A stretch of DNA of 64,000 nucleotides, taken from contig OX463810.1 in the NCBI GenBank assembly GCA_949825045.1, positions 36,342,201 to 36,406,200 of the forward strand, read 5' to 3'. How positions within the stretch are numbered: the first letter of the stretch is position 1; every line of letters starts with the position of its first letter. Below, in pieces: positions 32,911-43,321 of the stretch. The notes under the pieces are model-generated. The model saw only the letters and a list, made by a program, of their open reading frames with translations, was not told where the DNA came from and did no database searches. A program made the position numbers and the translations under genes. The stretch comes from Argyresthia goedartella. Its lineage: Eukaryota; Arthropoda; Insecta; Lepidoptera; Argyresthiidae.

Positions 32911-33536
32911 GAGGTGGGCCTAGGGTTACCATAATATCTCAGGTTTTGGCCTGAGATCTCAGGCTTTCATGCTCATCTCAAGCTTTGGGCCGAGATCTCA
33001 GGCTTTTCAGGTTCATCTCAGGATTCCAGCTTGATTTAGGAAATTTCAGGAATTTTTGAATTTTCAATAAAATGTAGATAGTATTATTTTAGATCTGGTT
33101 TAATACAATAACAGATAATAGGAAGAATATTATTTTTTATTATAATAAACAAGATCTAAAAAATACTATGTTTTTTTTCCTACAAAGTTTCAATTTGAGA
33201 AATTGCTTTTTCAATGGAAATCAGGCTTTTTCTCAGGCTTTCAAAATTTTGTGTCTGGTAACCCTAGATGGGCCCAGACATGTTCTTTTGTTCGAAACCA
33301 CAGAATACTTTGTCGCCGTAACGTACCTCCGTATCGTATCATCATCGCGATCCAAGAACTCTAGTTAGGACGGCTCGGCCCGGATCGGCTGCGATCGAGA
33401 CGCTCCGTAATACCCAAAGACCAGATCTGGTCTGTGGTACCACCGTTCCGTACCGAACAGGCGTCCAAACTAGCGGTCTTGGGTCGCGACGCTGATTACG
33501 TTATGGACAAAAGAACATGTCTGGACCCACCTTAAA
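32911..33536. mobile_element. Foldback element with a second MITE nested in its left arm
   Basis: The right end (33505-33536) reads ACAAAAGAACATGTCTGGAC then CCACCTT. Its reverse complement appears at the left as GGTGGGCC...CCAGACATGTTCTTTTGT, but split by 32921-33266. The interior (33300-33500) is also an imperfect inverted repeat around CAGATCTGG. No coding capacity. Confidence 0.65.
32921..33266. mobile_element. hAT-like MITE (346 bp)
   Basis: Terminal inverted repeats TAGGGTTACC and GGTAACCCTA are flanked by 8-bp duplications GGTGGGCC (32913-32920) and GATGGGCC (33267-33274), one mismatch apart. The interior repeats the phrase TCTCAGGCTTT several times. An 8-bp duplication fits hAT-type insertion; the superfamily is inferred from that alone. 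Confidence 0.6.
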
Positions 33537-33763
33537 AGAGTGGTCTAATGCAACAAACGATTAATCGAAGATTTATTGAAAATGGTGGCACGTGATTGGC
33601 TGCAATGAGTCTTATAAATTGTCCTAGCTAATTCCTTTCGGAAACCGGATATTAAGGGATGAAAAGAATATTAAGGGAACGATATGAAAACATTTAATTG
33701 ATTTATGATTAAACAAAAAACAAAAAGCCGAGAAGTCTACTGTACCTGAGGGCGATTTGCACA

Positions 33764-33853
33764 AGACTTTTGACTGCCGCTAAATACAGTTTTAAAACAA
33801 TTTAAGAGAGACTTTTGACTGCCGCTAAATACAGTTTTAAAACAATTTAAGAG
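33764..33853 (+). repeat. 45-bp exact tandem duplication
   Basis: Two units (33764 and 33809) of AGACTTTTGACTGCCGC + TAAATACAGTTTTAAAAC + AATTTAAGAG, essentially identical. Confidence 0.9.
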
Positions 33854-33973
33854 GATGGGCATTGTCGAATGCCCGTCTTTGTAGCGCTATTCCTCTCAAA
33901 GGAGACACATCCCAAATCCCGAAAAAATATATGTTATGTAGATGTCCTTTTCCTTTAATCTGTTAGTCTGAAA

Positions 33974-34427
33974 TAGTAGTTTATGTGACTGCTACATAAT
34001 GGAGGGTATTAATACTCGAGAGTGGGTTTATGAAACGAGCCGAAGGCGAGTTTCATAATAATACCACTCGAGAGTTTTAATGCCTAATTATGTACAGTTA
34101 CATACACTAGTTTATCTACACACATATCATAAGCTCTCTTTGATGTGTTCAGGAACCGCATGTTTGACCGGCATTGTTGCTCTGCAGTTGTATCGTCGGC
34201 GTTCGAAATTTGAATGTCAGTACCAACTTCACAGACAAACTGGGGGCGGGCGTCGGCATTCGAAATTTGAATGTCATAATATGCAGAAAAATTACACATT
34301 ATGGTCATAATGTGTAATTTTTCAGATAAGCAATGAGTTTTTACCAAGTAGTTTAACATTATGCTGATCGTAACGTGCGGTTTTTGTACGCAGTAAAGAG
34401 GGTTTATGATACGTGTGTAGATAAACA
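33974..34427 (+). repeat. R3 repeat, copy 4
   Basis: The best-preserved hairpin arms: TACTCGAGAGTGGG and CCACTCGAGAGT, around TTATGAAACGAGCCGAAGG. The short ORF MPNYVQLHTLVYLHT begins at 34080 and is disrupted after TGIVALQL. A second hairpin ATTACACATTATG lies at about 34290. It ends GATACGTGTGTAGATAAAC. Confidence 0.75.
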
Positions 34428-34523
34428 TTATAATATGTCAATGGGAACTATACTAAGAAAAAACTGAATAGATCTTTTCACCTAAAACTTGGTATTTATT
34501 GGGATCTAAAAATAATATTGATA

Positions 34524-34908
34524 TGCTCCGTAGTCGAATGGGTTTCAGGAGATGCAGGTTCGATTCCTGACTATGCACCGATGAGATAAATCATTTAATT
34601 TAAGTATATTATCGGACGCGCAGGGTTTCGGAGTAGGTCCCGGCTTCTATCGCTACGTGATGGTTGTGTTTCGGATGACACGTTAAGCTGTCCCGGCTTC
34701 TATGGCTACGTGATGGTTGTGTTTCGGATGACACGTTAAGCTGTAGGTCCCGGCTTCTATCGCTACGTGATGGTTGTGTTTTACGACCGTAAAACCCCTC
34801 CAACAACCCGCACTGAGCCAGCGTGGTGGAGTGTGGCTTAATCTTACTCGTATCTGGGTAAAGGCCTGAGCCCTTCGGTGTGGACATTGATGGGCTACAA
34901 TATTTTTT
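34524..34908 (+). mobile_element. SINE-3 copy with internal tandem repeats
   Basis: The head has a B box GCAGGTTCGATTCCTGAC. The body holds CGTTAAGCTG and the end ACCCCTCCAACAACCCGCAC, then GAGCCAGCGTGGTGGAGTG and AAAGGCCTGAGCCC. Between 34638 and 34790 a unit TCCCGGCTTCTATCGCTACG + TGATGGTTGTGTTTCGGATG is present about two and a half times (starts 34638, 34691, 34748). The sister copy at 60472 has one. Confidence 0.7.
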
Positions 34909-35074
34909 TATATGGTTCTTGCGTCATAAAATAGGAAAACATAATATTTTAAAACTGTTTGAAACTAAGAAATTAACAGTTGTTTTTGCAAATTAATAAA
35001 AAACACAATTTTCGCACAGATCTGCCACAGCGACTGACGTCACAACTGTATTGCAGTGTGAGCTTTATTTTAAT

Positions 35075-35782
35075 ACTATCAGATGCCCACTACTTTGTCT
35101 GTATGTTCCTAGGAATTATCATTTACAGAGATAACGTTACCCTCCTTCTGGTTAGGTGGGATAAAAGTATCATATATGTTAATCTAGCTCATAAACTATC
35201 TCTGGGCTAAATTTCATTTCCAAACCGTTCAGCCGTTTTAGCATGATGAAGGGACAAACACACAAACATCCAAACATCTAAACATCGCTACTTTCACATG
35301 TATAATATTAGTTGGACTAGCTGATGCCCGCAACTTCATCTGCATGTTTCTAGGAATTATCATTTACCGAGGTAACGGTACCCTCCTTCTGGATCAGTCA
35401 GATAACAAGTATCCTATATGTTAATCTAGCTCATGAGCTATCTCTGTGCTAAATTTCATTCACATCCGTTCAGCCGTTTTAGCGTGATTGAGGTACAAAC
35501 ATACAAACATCTAAACATCGCTACTTTCACATTTATAATAATAGTTGGATTAGCTGATGCCCGCAACTTCATCTGCACCTTCCTAGGAATTATCATTTAG
35601 CAAGATTACGTTACCCTCCTTCTAGTTCAGTCGGATAAAAAGTATCCTATATTTTAATCTAGCTCATAAACTATCCCTGTGCTTAATTTTATTTAAATCC
35701 GTTCAGCCGTTTTAGCGTGATTGAGGTACAAACATACAAACATCTAAACATCGCTACTTTCACATTTATAATATTAGTTGGA
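35075..35782 (-). mobile_element. Three Helitron-like units in tandem
   Basis: Minus-strand units A (35075-35315), B (35316-35549) and C (35550-35782) are joined end to end. Each reads, on its own strand, from TCCAACTAATATTATAAATG through CGCTAAAACGG, TTAATCTAGCTCATA (as displayed on plus) and GTAACGTTACCCTCC to CATCAGCTAG. At each junction the CTAG 3' end of one unit meets the TCCAA 5' end of the next. There is no coding capacity. Such head-to-tail arrays are a known product of rolling-circle-type transposition. Confidence 0.7.
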
Positions 35783-35900
35783 TTGTTGTGGAGATGCGTT
35801 TCTGCCGGGGTGGGCGGACGTGGCCCAGGACAGACAGTTGTGGGCGCAACATGGGGAGGTCTTTGCCCAGCAGTGAGTCACCTTATGGCTATTAAAAAAA
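35783..35900 (+). pseudogene. RTE C-terminal fragment
   Basis: It reads DAFLPGWADVAQDRQLWAQH, then GEVFAQQ and a stop, followed by a short tail with TAAAAAAAA. This is the W-D-AQDR-W-GEAFAQQ end of RTE polyproteins. It abuts the Helitron-like array. Confidence 0.6.
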
Positions 35901-37471
35901 AGTTGTGGCGAAAATTTCAACCACCACGATACAGTTGTACAAGCAAGCACGGCAAGGTGTATCTAACCTGTGTTTAATCTGTATTGAGCGGCTGTCGAAA
36001 GTCTGGTGCAAGTCGGTCTTAGTATGGTGAGAGTTGTCCCTTTGAAGTTGTCGTATTACACAGGGTATAGCAGAAAGGTATAGTTATGTTTCAGGGGGTT
36101 GTTCAAAGTCCTCAAAGCGCCATAAAGTATACACCGTCTCAGTGCGAAATGACTAGAAATACATGGCTCAATAAGTACCGAAAGATAGTAAGCTATAGGT
36201 ATGTAGGACTAATCTCGCGTCAAAATTGCCATTCTATATAGAGGCAAACTTATGAATCGTGCAGTTTGTGCCAAGTCTTTGAAATTTGGTCTTTGAGGAA
36301 ACCACCGCAAGCAACTTGTGCGCGACCTCTGGTGCCTGTTTGTCATAAATGCAATATGGCCGCCATCTGAATGGTTATTTTTAAAAGATGGAATTCTTTC
36401 GTTTCGGTACCGGTCCCTACAGTATGCCAATCTAACGTCAAACCAATCGCGCCACCGACCGTAGATTTGTCACGAAATTTGCGATGATGTTAAAACACGT
36501 CGCTTCTATGGGATTTTAAAACACGTCTTTTATATGGGGACTCCCTTTAACTTATAAAGTCTCATGTATTTCTTTACTGTTTGCTGTAGCGCCAACAGAA
36601 ATGCACATTCTGACAAAATTTCAACTCCCCACCAATCTATCTCATGATTGGTGGTGACAGGTGGTGAGCCGCTGACGGACAGACAGACAGACGGACACGG
36701 AGGCTTAGAAATAGGGCCCGGTTTAGCACCCTTCGGCTACAGAACCTTAAAAAGCAATGAGAATAAACGTTAGGCTTAACACAAATAATTAAAGCGATAT
36801 CTCCAATACTTTTTCTTTTTCGATTTTTTTGTTGAACCTGTCGGCTGTTCTTTTACTGTCACTGCAATGTGCAAGGCCAAGTCGCCATTTTAGATTAGTT
36901 TCTGTATTGACAGAGTTCTATAACGATTTGACTAGCATATACAATAAGTAGCAGCCCGGCCGAGAACAAAATATCGATACTATACAATTCCTAGAAAATC
37001 ACGATCAATAGAATCGCTTAAAAATTTCAAGAGAAAACGAATTTAATTGGAATATTAACTAATGAATATTCATGCAAAATTATAAGTGTAATTTCTAGCA
37101 AAATCCAACGTTTTATCTATGAAATAAAATTTGTGACGATTTTTCGTAGAACCAGAGAGTAATTTATAAATGGAAAAATATTTTCTGTCACTTAAATTTA
37201 GATTTGCCACTAAACTGCGATGCTATTATATCTGTTCCTAAAATATATTGGACATTAATTTTTATTTTATTTTATTTTAGTTTATTTGGGAAACAAACGG
37301 TTTGAAAAAACAATGTAAAAATACTACTTAAAAATCTAAAAACCACTTAGATGTTTCCGCATATAAAAAGCTAAACTTGCTATACCTAATCGAGAAACAA
37401 AATCTTAATGAACGAGAAACATAGAGAAGACTATTAACTAATTATTAGAAAAAATATAAAACTAAAGGAGC
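35901..37471. repeat. Mostly unique; F1 and R2 fragments
   Basis: About 36020-36110 (GAAGTTGTCGTATTACACAG, CAGAAAGG) is an F1 arm. About 36590-36745 (GACGGACAGACAGACAGACG, then CCCTTCGGCTACAGAACC) is an R2 fragment on the minus strand. The rest is AT-rich with no gene. Confidence 0.5.
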
Positions 37472-37741
37472 TTAGAGAACCACATGATCAAACCAGGTTT
37501 TGGAGATAACACTTCTGAAACTATTAATGCTAGAATTAAAAAGATCTATACTAGGGTATTGCACAAGCTTGTTAAACTCAGAAGGAGCTCTAATGAAAAA
37601 TGAATTCTGTCTGTAGTTAGTTTTAAACTGAGCCACAGACAGATAAACATGTTTACGGGAAGTCGACTTTGTAGGTACTTTAATATTAATCAACGATAAA
37701 AGTGAAGGGGTATCAATTTTATTTTGGGCTACTTTCGCCAA
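37472..37741 (-). pseudogene. Non-LTR RT C-terminal fragment
   Basis: An 89-codon minus-strand frame reads NKIDTPSLLSLINIKVPTKS, then FKTNYRQNSFFIRAPSEFNK and YPSIDLFNSSINSFRSV. The D-LLSLI-KVP and TNYRQNSF-R-FN blocks match the C-terminus decoded at 7985-8300, marking one shared family. Nothing upstream of it remains. Confidence 0.65.
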
Positions 37742-37744
37742 TTA

Positions 37745-38165
37745 AATCAAACAAAACGGCCACTAAATATGGATCACCAAATAACTTTATATAAATCTCC
37801 TAAATAATAGGTTTATTACTTTTTCCTACTAGGTACCCGAATAATAGGTGTCTCCTCAAGAAAGCCGATCGATCATCAAAATAATAGATCTGTCATCAAT
37901 CAACAGATTGGTTACCTAAATTAAAGATCTCTCACCTCATAACGCATCAAAGCTGCTGAATTGCCTAAAAAATATCAGGGCGAAGTGGTGTGTCAGGGTA
38001 GGTGAGGGCTAAAGGGTGTAAACGAAGCAAAGCCTCTTTAGCCTTCGTGTTAAGTTGACATATAAGAATAAAAATCCTCAATTGGTGACCAATTTGTAAT
38101 AGTTTGTTAATACAAGTACCAAATCAATCCAAAACCAATCTACTAATTTGATGACCAATATTATT
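37745..38165 (-). repeat. R1 repeat copy
   Basis: Minus-strand R1: AATATCAGGGCGAAGTGG, GGTGAGGGCTAAAGGG, AAGCAAAGCCTCTTTAGCC and TTCGTGTTAAGTTGACAT, flanked by GATCACCAAATAAC and GGTGACCAAT motifs. Diverged from the consensus, so an older copy. Confidence 0.6.
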
Positions 38166-41100
38166 TCTTGGGGATTTCTAAATGTATTTTAGATGAACAA
38201 TGTGATGCAGTTGACAGATCCATCATTTTAGGAACCAACACGATTTATTAGGTAATCAAAAAGGTATATATACCCCCATACGCGTAAAGATTTATTCAAA
38301 AATAGATTACAAAATTGCAAGTACTCATTAGAATATCATTATTCAAAATGACTTCGTCTCAACAACTCCTGGTTCCATGTTGGTGGGTCAGCGACCTCTG
38401 CTACGGCGTAGCAAAGTTCTACCGCTACGCCATATTTATGGGCTTTAAGGCTAAATAGGGCTTTAACACAACTTAAATACAACTTGGTTAAGTAACACGG
38501 TCAAGCACTCTAAGCACATTGCCTGTCTGCCAGGTTCCCACTCAATATGGCCGTGACGTATTAAGTTCTATTTAAACTGTATTTAGCGGCTGTCAAAAAG
38601 TGTGGCCTTAGTATCATACTTCAATCTCGTACCTCCAAAGATTATAGATAACTTACCCAACTAATTCAAGCTTAGGTTTCGGCGCTTCTATAAAAAATAT
38701 TCTAATAAAAACCAATTTTTTTTTATTTATAGTATAATTTTTACCTTCAGCTTACTTTTACAGGAATAGGTTTATTTTTTAAATAGCTGATATTCAGTGT
38801 ATACATATTAGTGTTAAATAAAACAAGTACAAAAATAAATTCAATGCATTGTGCATGAAATTGTATTCTTTGCTGTTTTGATAAACTGATTTTATTGTTA
38901 ATTTCGGGAGAGTTTTCTATCGAGCAAAAATAAAGAACTGTTTATACGTCAGTGAACGCATGCTGACACTCGTGGTTGATAACTTCAGTGAACTCGTTGT
39001 TGATAACTTCAGTGAACTCGTGGTTAATAAGCTAGTAAAGAAACTTACAGCATAAAATACTTTGCGTAATTTGAGATTTACTTAAGGCTGTTTCCACCTT
39101 AAATCTGAGGCATCTAACACGAGCCCTAAAAGGGTTCTAACATTTTTTATGGAGACTGGCATACCGTTTTTTTTTTAATCTTGATTTATACGATCAGAGA
39201 TGAAACCGATGTCCATCGATAGAGTAAATTATTGAAACAAATGTGTGTAATTATAAACGTCTAAAACGATATCCTTTGGGAGAAATTTAAGTTGAAAGTG
39301 CAAGAAAGTGGTTTTTTGTCGCGCTACGAAGTCAGATTTCTCGAAAAATATAAGTTTCATCACTGGCTGCAGAAATCATGACTTTCAACAGTTAATATGC
39401 CAAATATGTTACATGCCTTTTGTATAGTATAATTTCTCGACCCATAACTTAATAATCGCAAAATTAAGTCGCTTTGTGTAACACCTCAATTTCGAAAATT
39501 TTGATGAGGTATTTATTTGTAAAGGATTGCGAGGGTGATTCAGGGGACAGAGCTCTGTGCTGGGAACGTAAGATGCATCTCAAAGAAAACACTTTAGTCT
39601 CCATTAGTAAACCTTACTTAAACAAAGTAAGCCAGGGTTTAACGTTTAAATTATGATAAGCCCCTTTGGCCTGCGAGTGCCCGACACTTGTTTACTTGCA
39701 TCGGGGAGCGGGAGCTCCCCTAATTAAAACCAGCCCCTGGAAATTAAAGCAAGTGATGGGGTAAAATGGGCTTGCTTTTGGGTTTCTTTTACAACCGCCG
39801 CCGTATCGGAAGTTCTGGTGACATTAGCGGGCGATTCAATTGAAGGCTTTCAGCGTTCGTCCAATTATTTGGTAATCAATAGGTTTTTCCATTCAACACT
39901 TCCCCGAAACGATAAATCTTGTGCAAATATTTGTTAACCGAATGATTGTAGAAAACTATCACCTTTCACAGTGTCGCTTTATCGTACTCGTTTGGGCAAA
40001 GGTCCCTCCCCTCGATGTGTTATTATTATCAGCTGTCAGAAAGGAAATGCTTCATTTTGACGTTCGCTCATATCATTAATGATAATTTCTTTCAAATGGT
40101 AAAAGATTGTAGGTGAGAATTCTCAAAAAACCTTGTAATTGCGTGATTATTATAAGTGACGTAACTGGCAAGTTTCACGCTGGCCTCAGGCTAAAGGCCC
40201 AGATACACTAGGTCCAAAATGTCCCCCAAAATAGTGCTGCAACATGACGCTGCAACGTAGCGCCGTGTCCCCTAATATGCCCCGCGACCTTTAAAACATG
40301 TCAAATATTTCAGCTAACTGCTCTCCAAAGTGTAAAGAGGTAAAGGTGAATCAAAAAATAGGCGAGAATGTTATGGAAAAGGAAAAGGATGGTGGTTTTG
40401 TTTTTATGCAGAGTGGAGCAGCGAACTATAGTGTGTCTACACGGGAACAAAGAGACCGGATGCGAGCCGGTAATCGAACCCGGAACCGCTCGCTTCAACT
40501 TCTCCGCTCGCGCTCTCGCTTTGTGTAACTTTTATACAATTTCAACAAAACTTGTCGAGTCTGCTGTATTCGTACTGCTGTTTCATGCTGCTCCATAACG
40601 CGGCGATGGGCTAGCCCCCTGTTTACTGTTGTTTATGCCCCTGTATTTATTATTAACTGTACCTACCAACCGCTTAGCGTTCATAAAACAAAATATTAAA
40701 GGTCGATAGTTACTATTTGTAGAACTCGTATTAACCCCTTTCCATTCATAAGAAACAAAACAATTCCTGGGTTTCGGACTTTATCACTAAGTCATAAAGG
40801 TGAATAGTTGAATAGGAATGAGGCAGGAAATCTATCTACACTTATAAAAGTGAATTGCTTCACGTAAGTCTTACTAAATCTCTAAAATGGCCCGATCGGT
40901 TTGCAAAATTCCTGTTTGGTTTTATCATCCGCAGAGGAGGTTTAGATAAAAATAAAATTATGAAAAACGCAAAGAAACCACCAAAAAATCGAAAATTATT
41001 TTTATATGGAAAGTTCAGCCCCTTTTGCTAGATGGCGTTGGTAGCCATAGGTTAGAAGAATAGAAGCAGTACATACTCAAACGCCTTCGTCGTTGATAAA

Positions 41101-41189
41101 TGTATTTGCTACATTCAACCTCTTTGTTGGTCGCGGAACTTATGATTGACAGTGCCATGCAAAAAGTTTATAAGCAAATAGTTTCGTCA
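38166..41189. other. Mostly unique sequence; no gene seen
   Basis: 38956-39035 contains about three 24-bp units of the GTTGATAACTTCAGTGAACTC type. At about 40600 there is a GCGATGGGCTAGCCCC dispersed-repeat piece, and 40470-40490 holds a reversed B-box-like CCGGTAATCGAACCCGG. The segment at 40030-40110 (CGCTCATATCATTAATGATA) recurs at 41640-41680. No recognisable coding exon was found. Confidence 0.4.
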
Positions 41190-41370
41190 ATCCTAGTTCT
41201 GATGCGTATTAGGGGCTCAACAACGGGCTGATAATATCGATATGGATTTCAGGAACATATAAAGTTGCCTTTAAAATGATAACCCAATAGTTTTTTGATG
41301 GGGAACTATGAGAACCCGTAAAACGGGTTGCGAAGTCGCGTCACTGGCAGCTAGTATAAGATATAAACTT
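41190..41370 (+). mobile_element. Helitron-like 3' end fragment
   Basis: It ends AAGTCGCGTCACTGGCAGCT then AGTATAAG at about 41358, the CTAGT-type 3' end. Upstream sequence (GGGGAACTATGAGAACCCG) resembles longer lepidopteran elements of this kind. The 5' end is not visible. Confidence 0.45.
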
Positions 41371-43195
41371 ATTGTATCAATCAATCGAATCAAATTAAGC
41401 AAACTACTTTAGCCCTCCCGACATTAGAATGTTGTCGCAGTAATTGGTGTATTGTGATAAAATTGAGTGTGTTACTGGTGTAGTTCCATCAGGGGTGAGA
41501 CAAATTAATTTAACTTCAAAGGAAATATTCGCAGAAACTGAAAATTAACTTCGACGACGAGTAAAAGTTTGGCGTGCACTCGAAGTCGGGCGAATGATTA
41601 AAGAAAACTATCAACTGTAGAAGAAAATGTTTCATTTTTGAAGTCCGCTCATATTATTAATGATAATTTTTCTTCAAATATTAGAAGAAAAAGGTAATCG
41701 TTTTCTGTATTCATTTGACCCATTGTCTCTTGCTCGGGAACTGCGCCGGTATGTACTCAATGGGTCTTGTTAATGTGTACCATTTTTATTTTATTTACTT
41801 TTTTGTGAATGCGATCCTGGCAGCTCAAACCCATACATTTTTGACATCTGTAATGGAAAATATTGCTTACTATGTACGCATTAAGAAAATGTCATAATCG
41901 CATTCATAAAACGGCCGAAGTGTCATATGAATATTTCGCCTCATGGATGTCTGATTATTTTTAAAATAACACCCCTAGTGAAGTTATTTGCTCACAGTTT
42001 TGGAACGGTTGTACTTGAGGCTGGTTGTTTCCGATTATAACATTAAAAAACCATAATATCAATATTTGTTTACGTTCCGCAGATGTTAGTCATCTGCGTT
42101 ATCGGCTGACAGCAAAACCATTAATACTTGAAAGTTTTTACAAAACAGCCAACTTAACGGCGAAGGGAATTTGAACAAACTACGCCGTAGAAAACAAATG
42201 AAGTACAGATGTTTTTACTTGGCCCAGTACATAACAGGAGCTAGATTTTTGAAACCCTACCAAATATACTGCCATATCTTTGTCCTAGTTGTAACTTTGT
42301 AAAGCTACTTTATAGCGGTCTCTGGTGGTCTGCGATTAGGTAAGTTGTAAGGCTGCCTAAGCAAAATTGTCGCCGAGAGACCCACCATCGTTGGTCATGT
42401 TGGGTTTAGGGCTCAGGACCAGCGTAGGGCGGCCTTCCGTCTGCCCAACCCGACCCGTGCCGATCAAACAACTTTTTACGATTAGATAAATTTTATTCAA
42501 TTTATTCATAAAACCGAACCTTTCTCCTTGTTTCACAGGGAAACGCTCTTCGATTTCAATAAGGATTTGAAGCGATAAAATGAAAGTTTACGGTTCGAAA
42601 CATTTTTTTCTATATAAACTTTATTACCGGTCAAGTTTTGGGGCAAGATTGCTATTTTATTACTTTGCGTAGAACATAATATTTATCGGAATTCGCTATG
42701 TCTATAAAATGTAAGTTAATAAAGATAAATGAAATTTCGTGTGCATTCCATTGGGGGACCAAAACTGGCAAAGTAGTTCCTCGCAGAGGGCGCTATGAAT
42801 TTATAACAAACACAGAGTAAGAAAACAAAGAGTTTCGTTTATCTGAGGTTACAAATGCATCACATAGTAAGCAAAGTAAGTTTAAGCAAATTTTCGAATA
42901 AGAAACATTAATTATGAATGTCCGTAGAAACTTTCTGTTGTCAGTGTTTGAAATATCATAAAACACTCAGTGCCGTCTTCCAAATAGTTTTGCGAAATCT
43001 TCGCCAATGGACAAAGGCGACAATAGCGGAAAATGAAACCGCTTTCGTTTTCGCTCCCACTACCCGGGAGACACTACACCTGTATTTGTCAGATCACCGA
43101 GTCACAGGCAATTATCACCAACATGTGGGTGTCGAGAGCCGGAGTTACGGGATCATCGATTAACTAACACAGACAGAGACAGCGATATCACCAAC
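41371..43195. other. Unique sequence, no gene seen
   Basis: The frame at 42918-43163 (81 codons) has no recognised domain and no splice support. It may simply be intronic sequence downstream of the exon at 43196-43321. Confidence 0.4.
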
Positions 43196-43321
43196 CTGTG
43201 GGGATGAAGAGCGCGAGCGCCACCAGCGCGGCGACAGCGCCGAGCGCGTCCGAGCGCGCCCGAGCCATGGCGCTAGCGGTTGCGCGCGCGCATAGCCGTG
43301 CGCCGACACCTGACACACCAC
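43196..43321 (-). CDS. Candidate signal-peptide exon of an unidentified gene
   Basis: On the minus strand an acceptor TTTGTTCCAG precedes an exon that begins at 43321 and ends at 43196 with CCCACAG before the donor GTTGGTGA. The ATG at 43268-43266 lies in a near-ideal start context (GCGCCATGG). It opens MARARSDALGAVAALVALAL then FIPT, a short basic start followed by a hydrophobic run, like a signal peptide. The coding part is 73 nt, so the intron is in phase 1, as is common just after signal peptides of secreted or cell-surface proteins. The exon is strongly CpG-rich in an AT-rich region. Residues 43269-43321 would be 5' UTR. The rest of the gene is not visible on the minus strand below 43190. 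Alternative: a chance GC-rich patch. Confidence 0.45.

Noticed and set aside
42918..43163. 81-codon plus-strand frame close to the signal-peptide exon
   Set aside because: Opposite strand, no domain and no splice support; most likely intronic.
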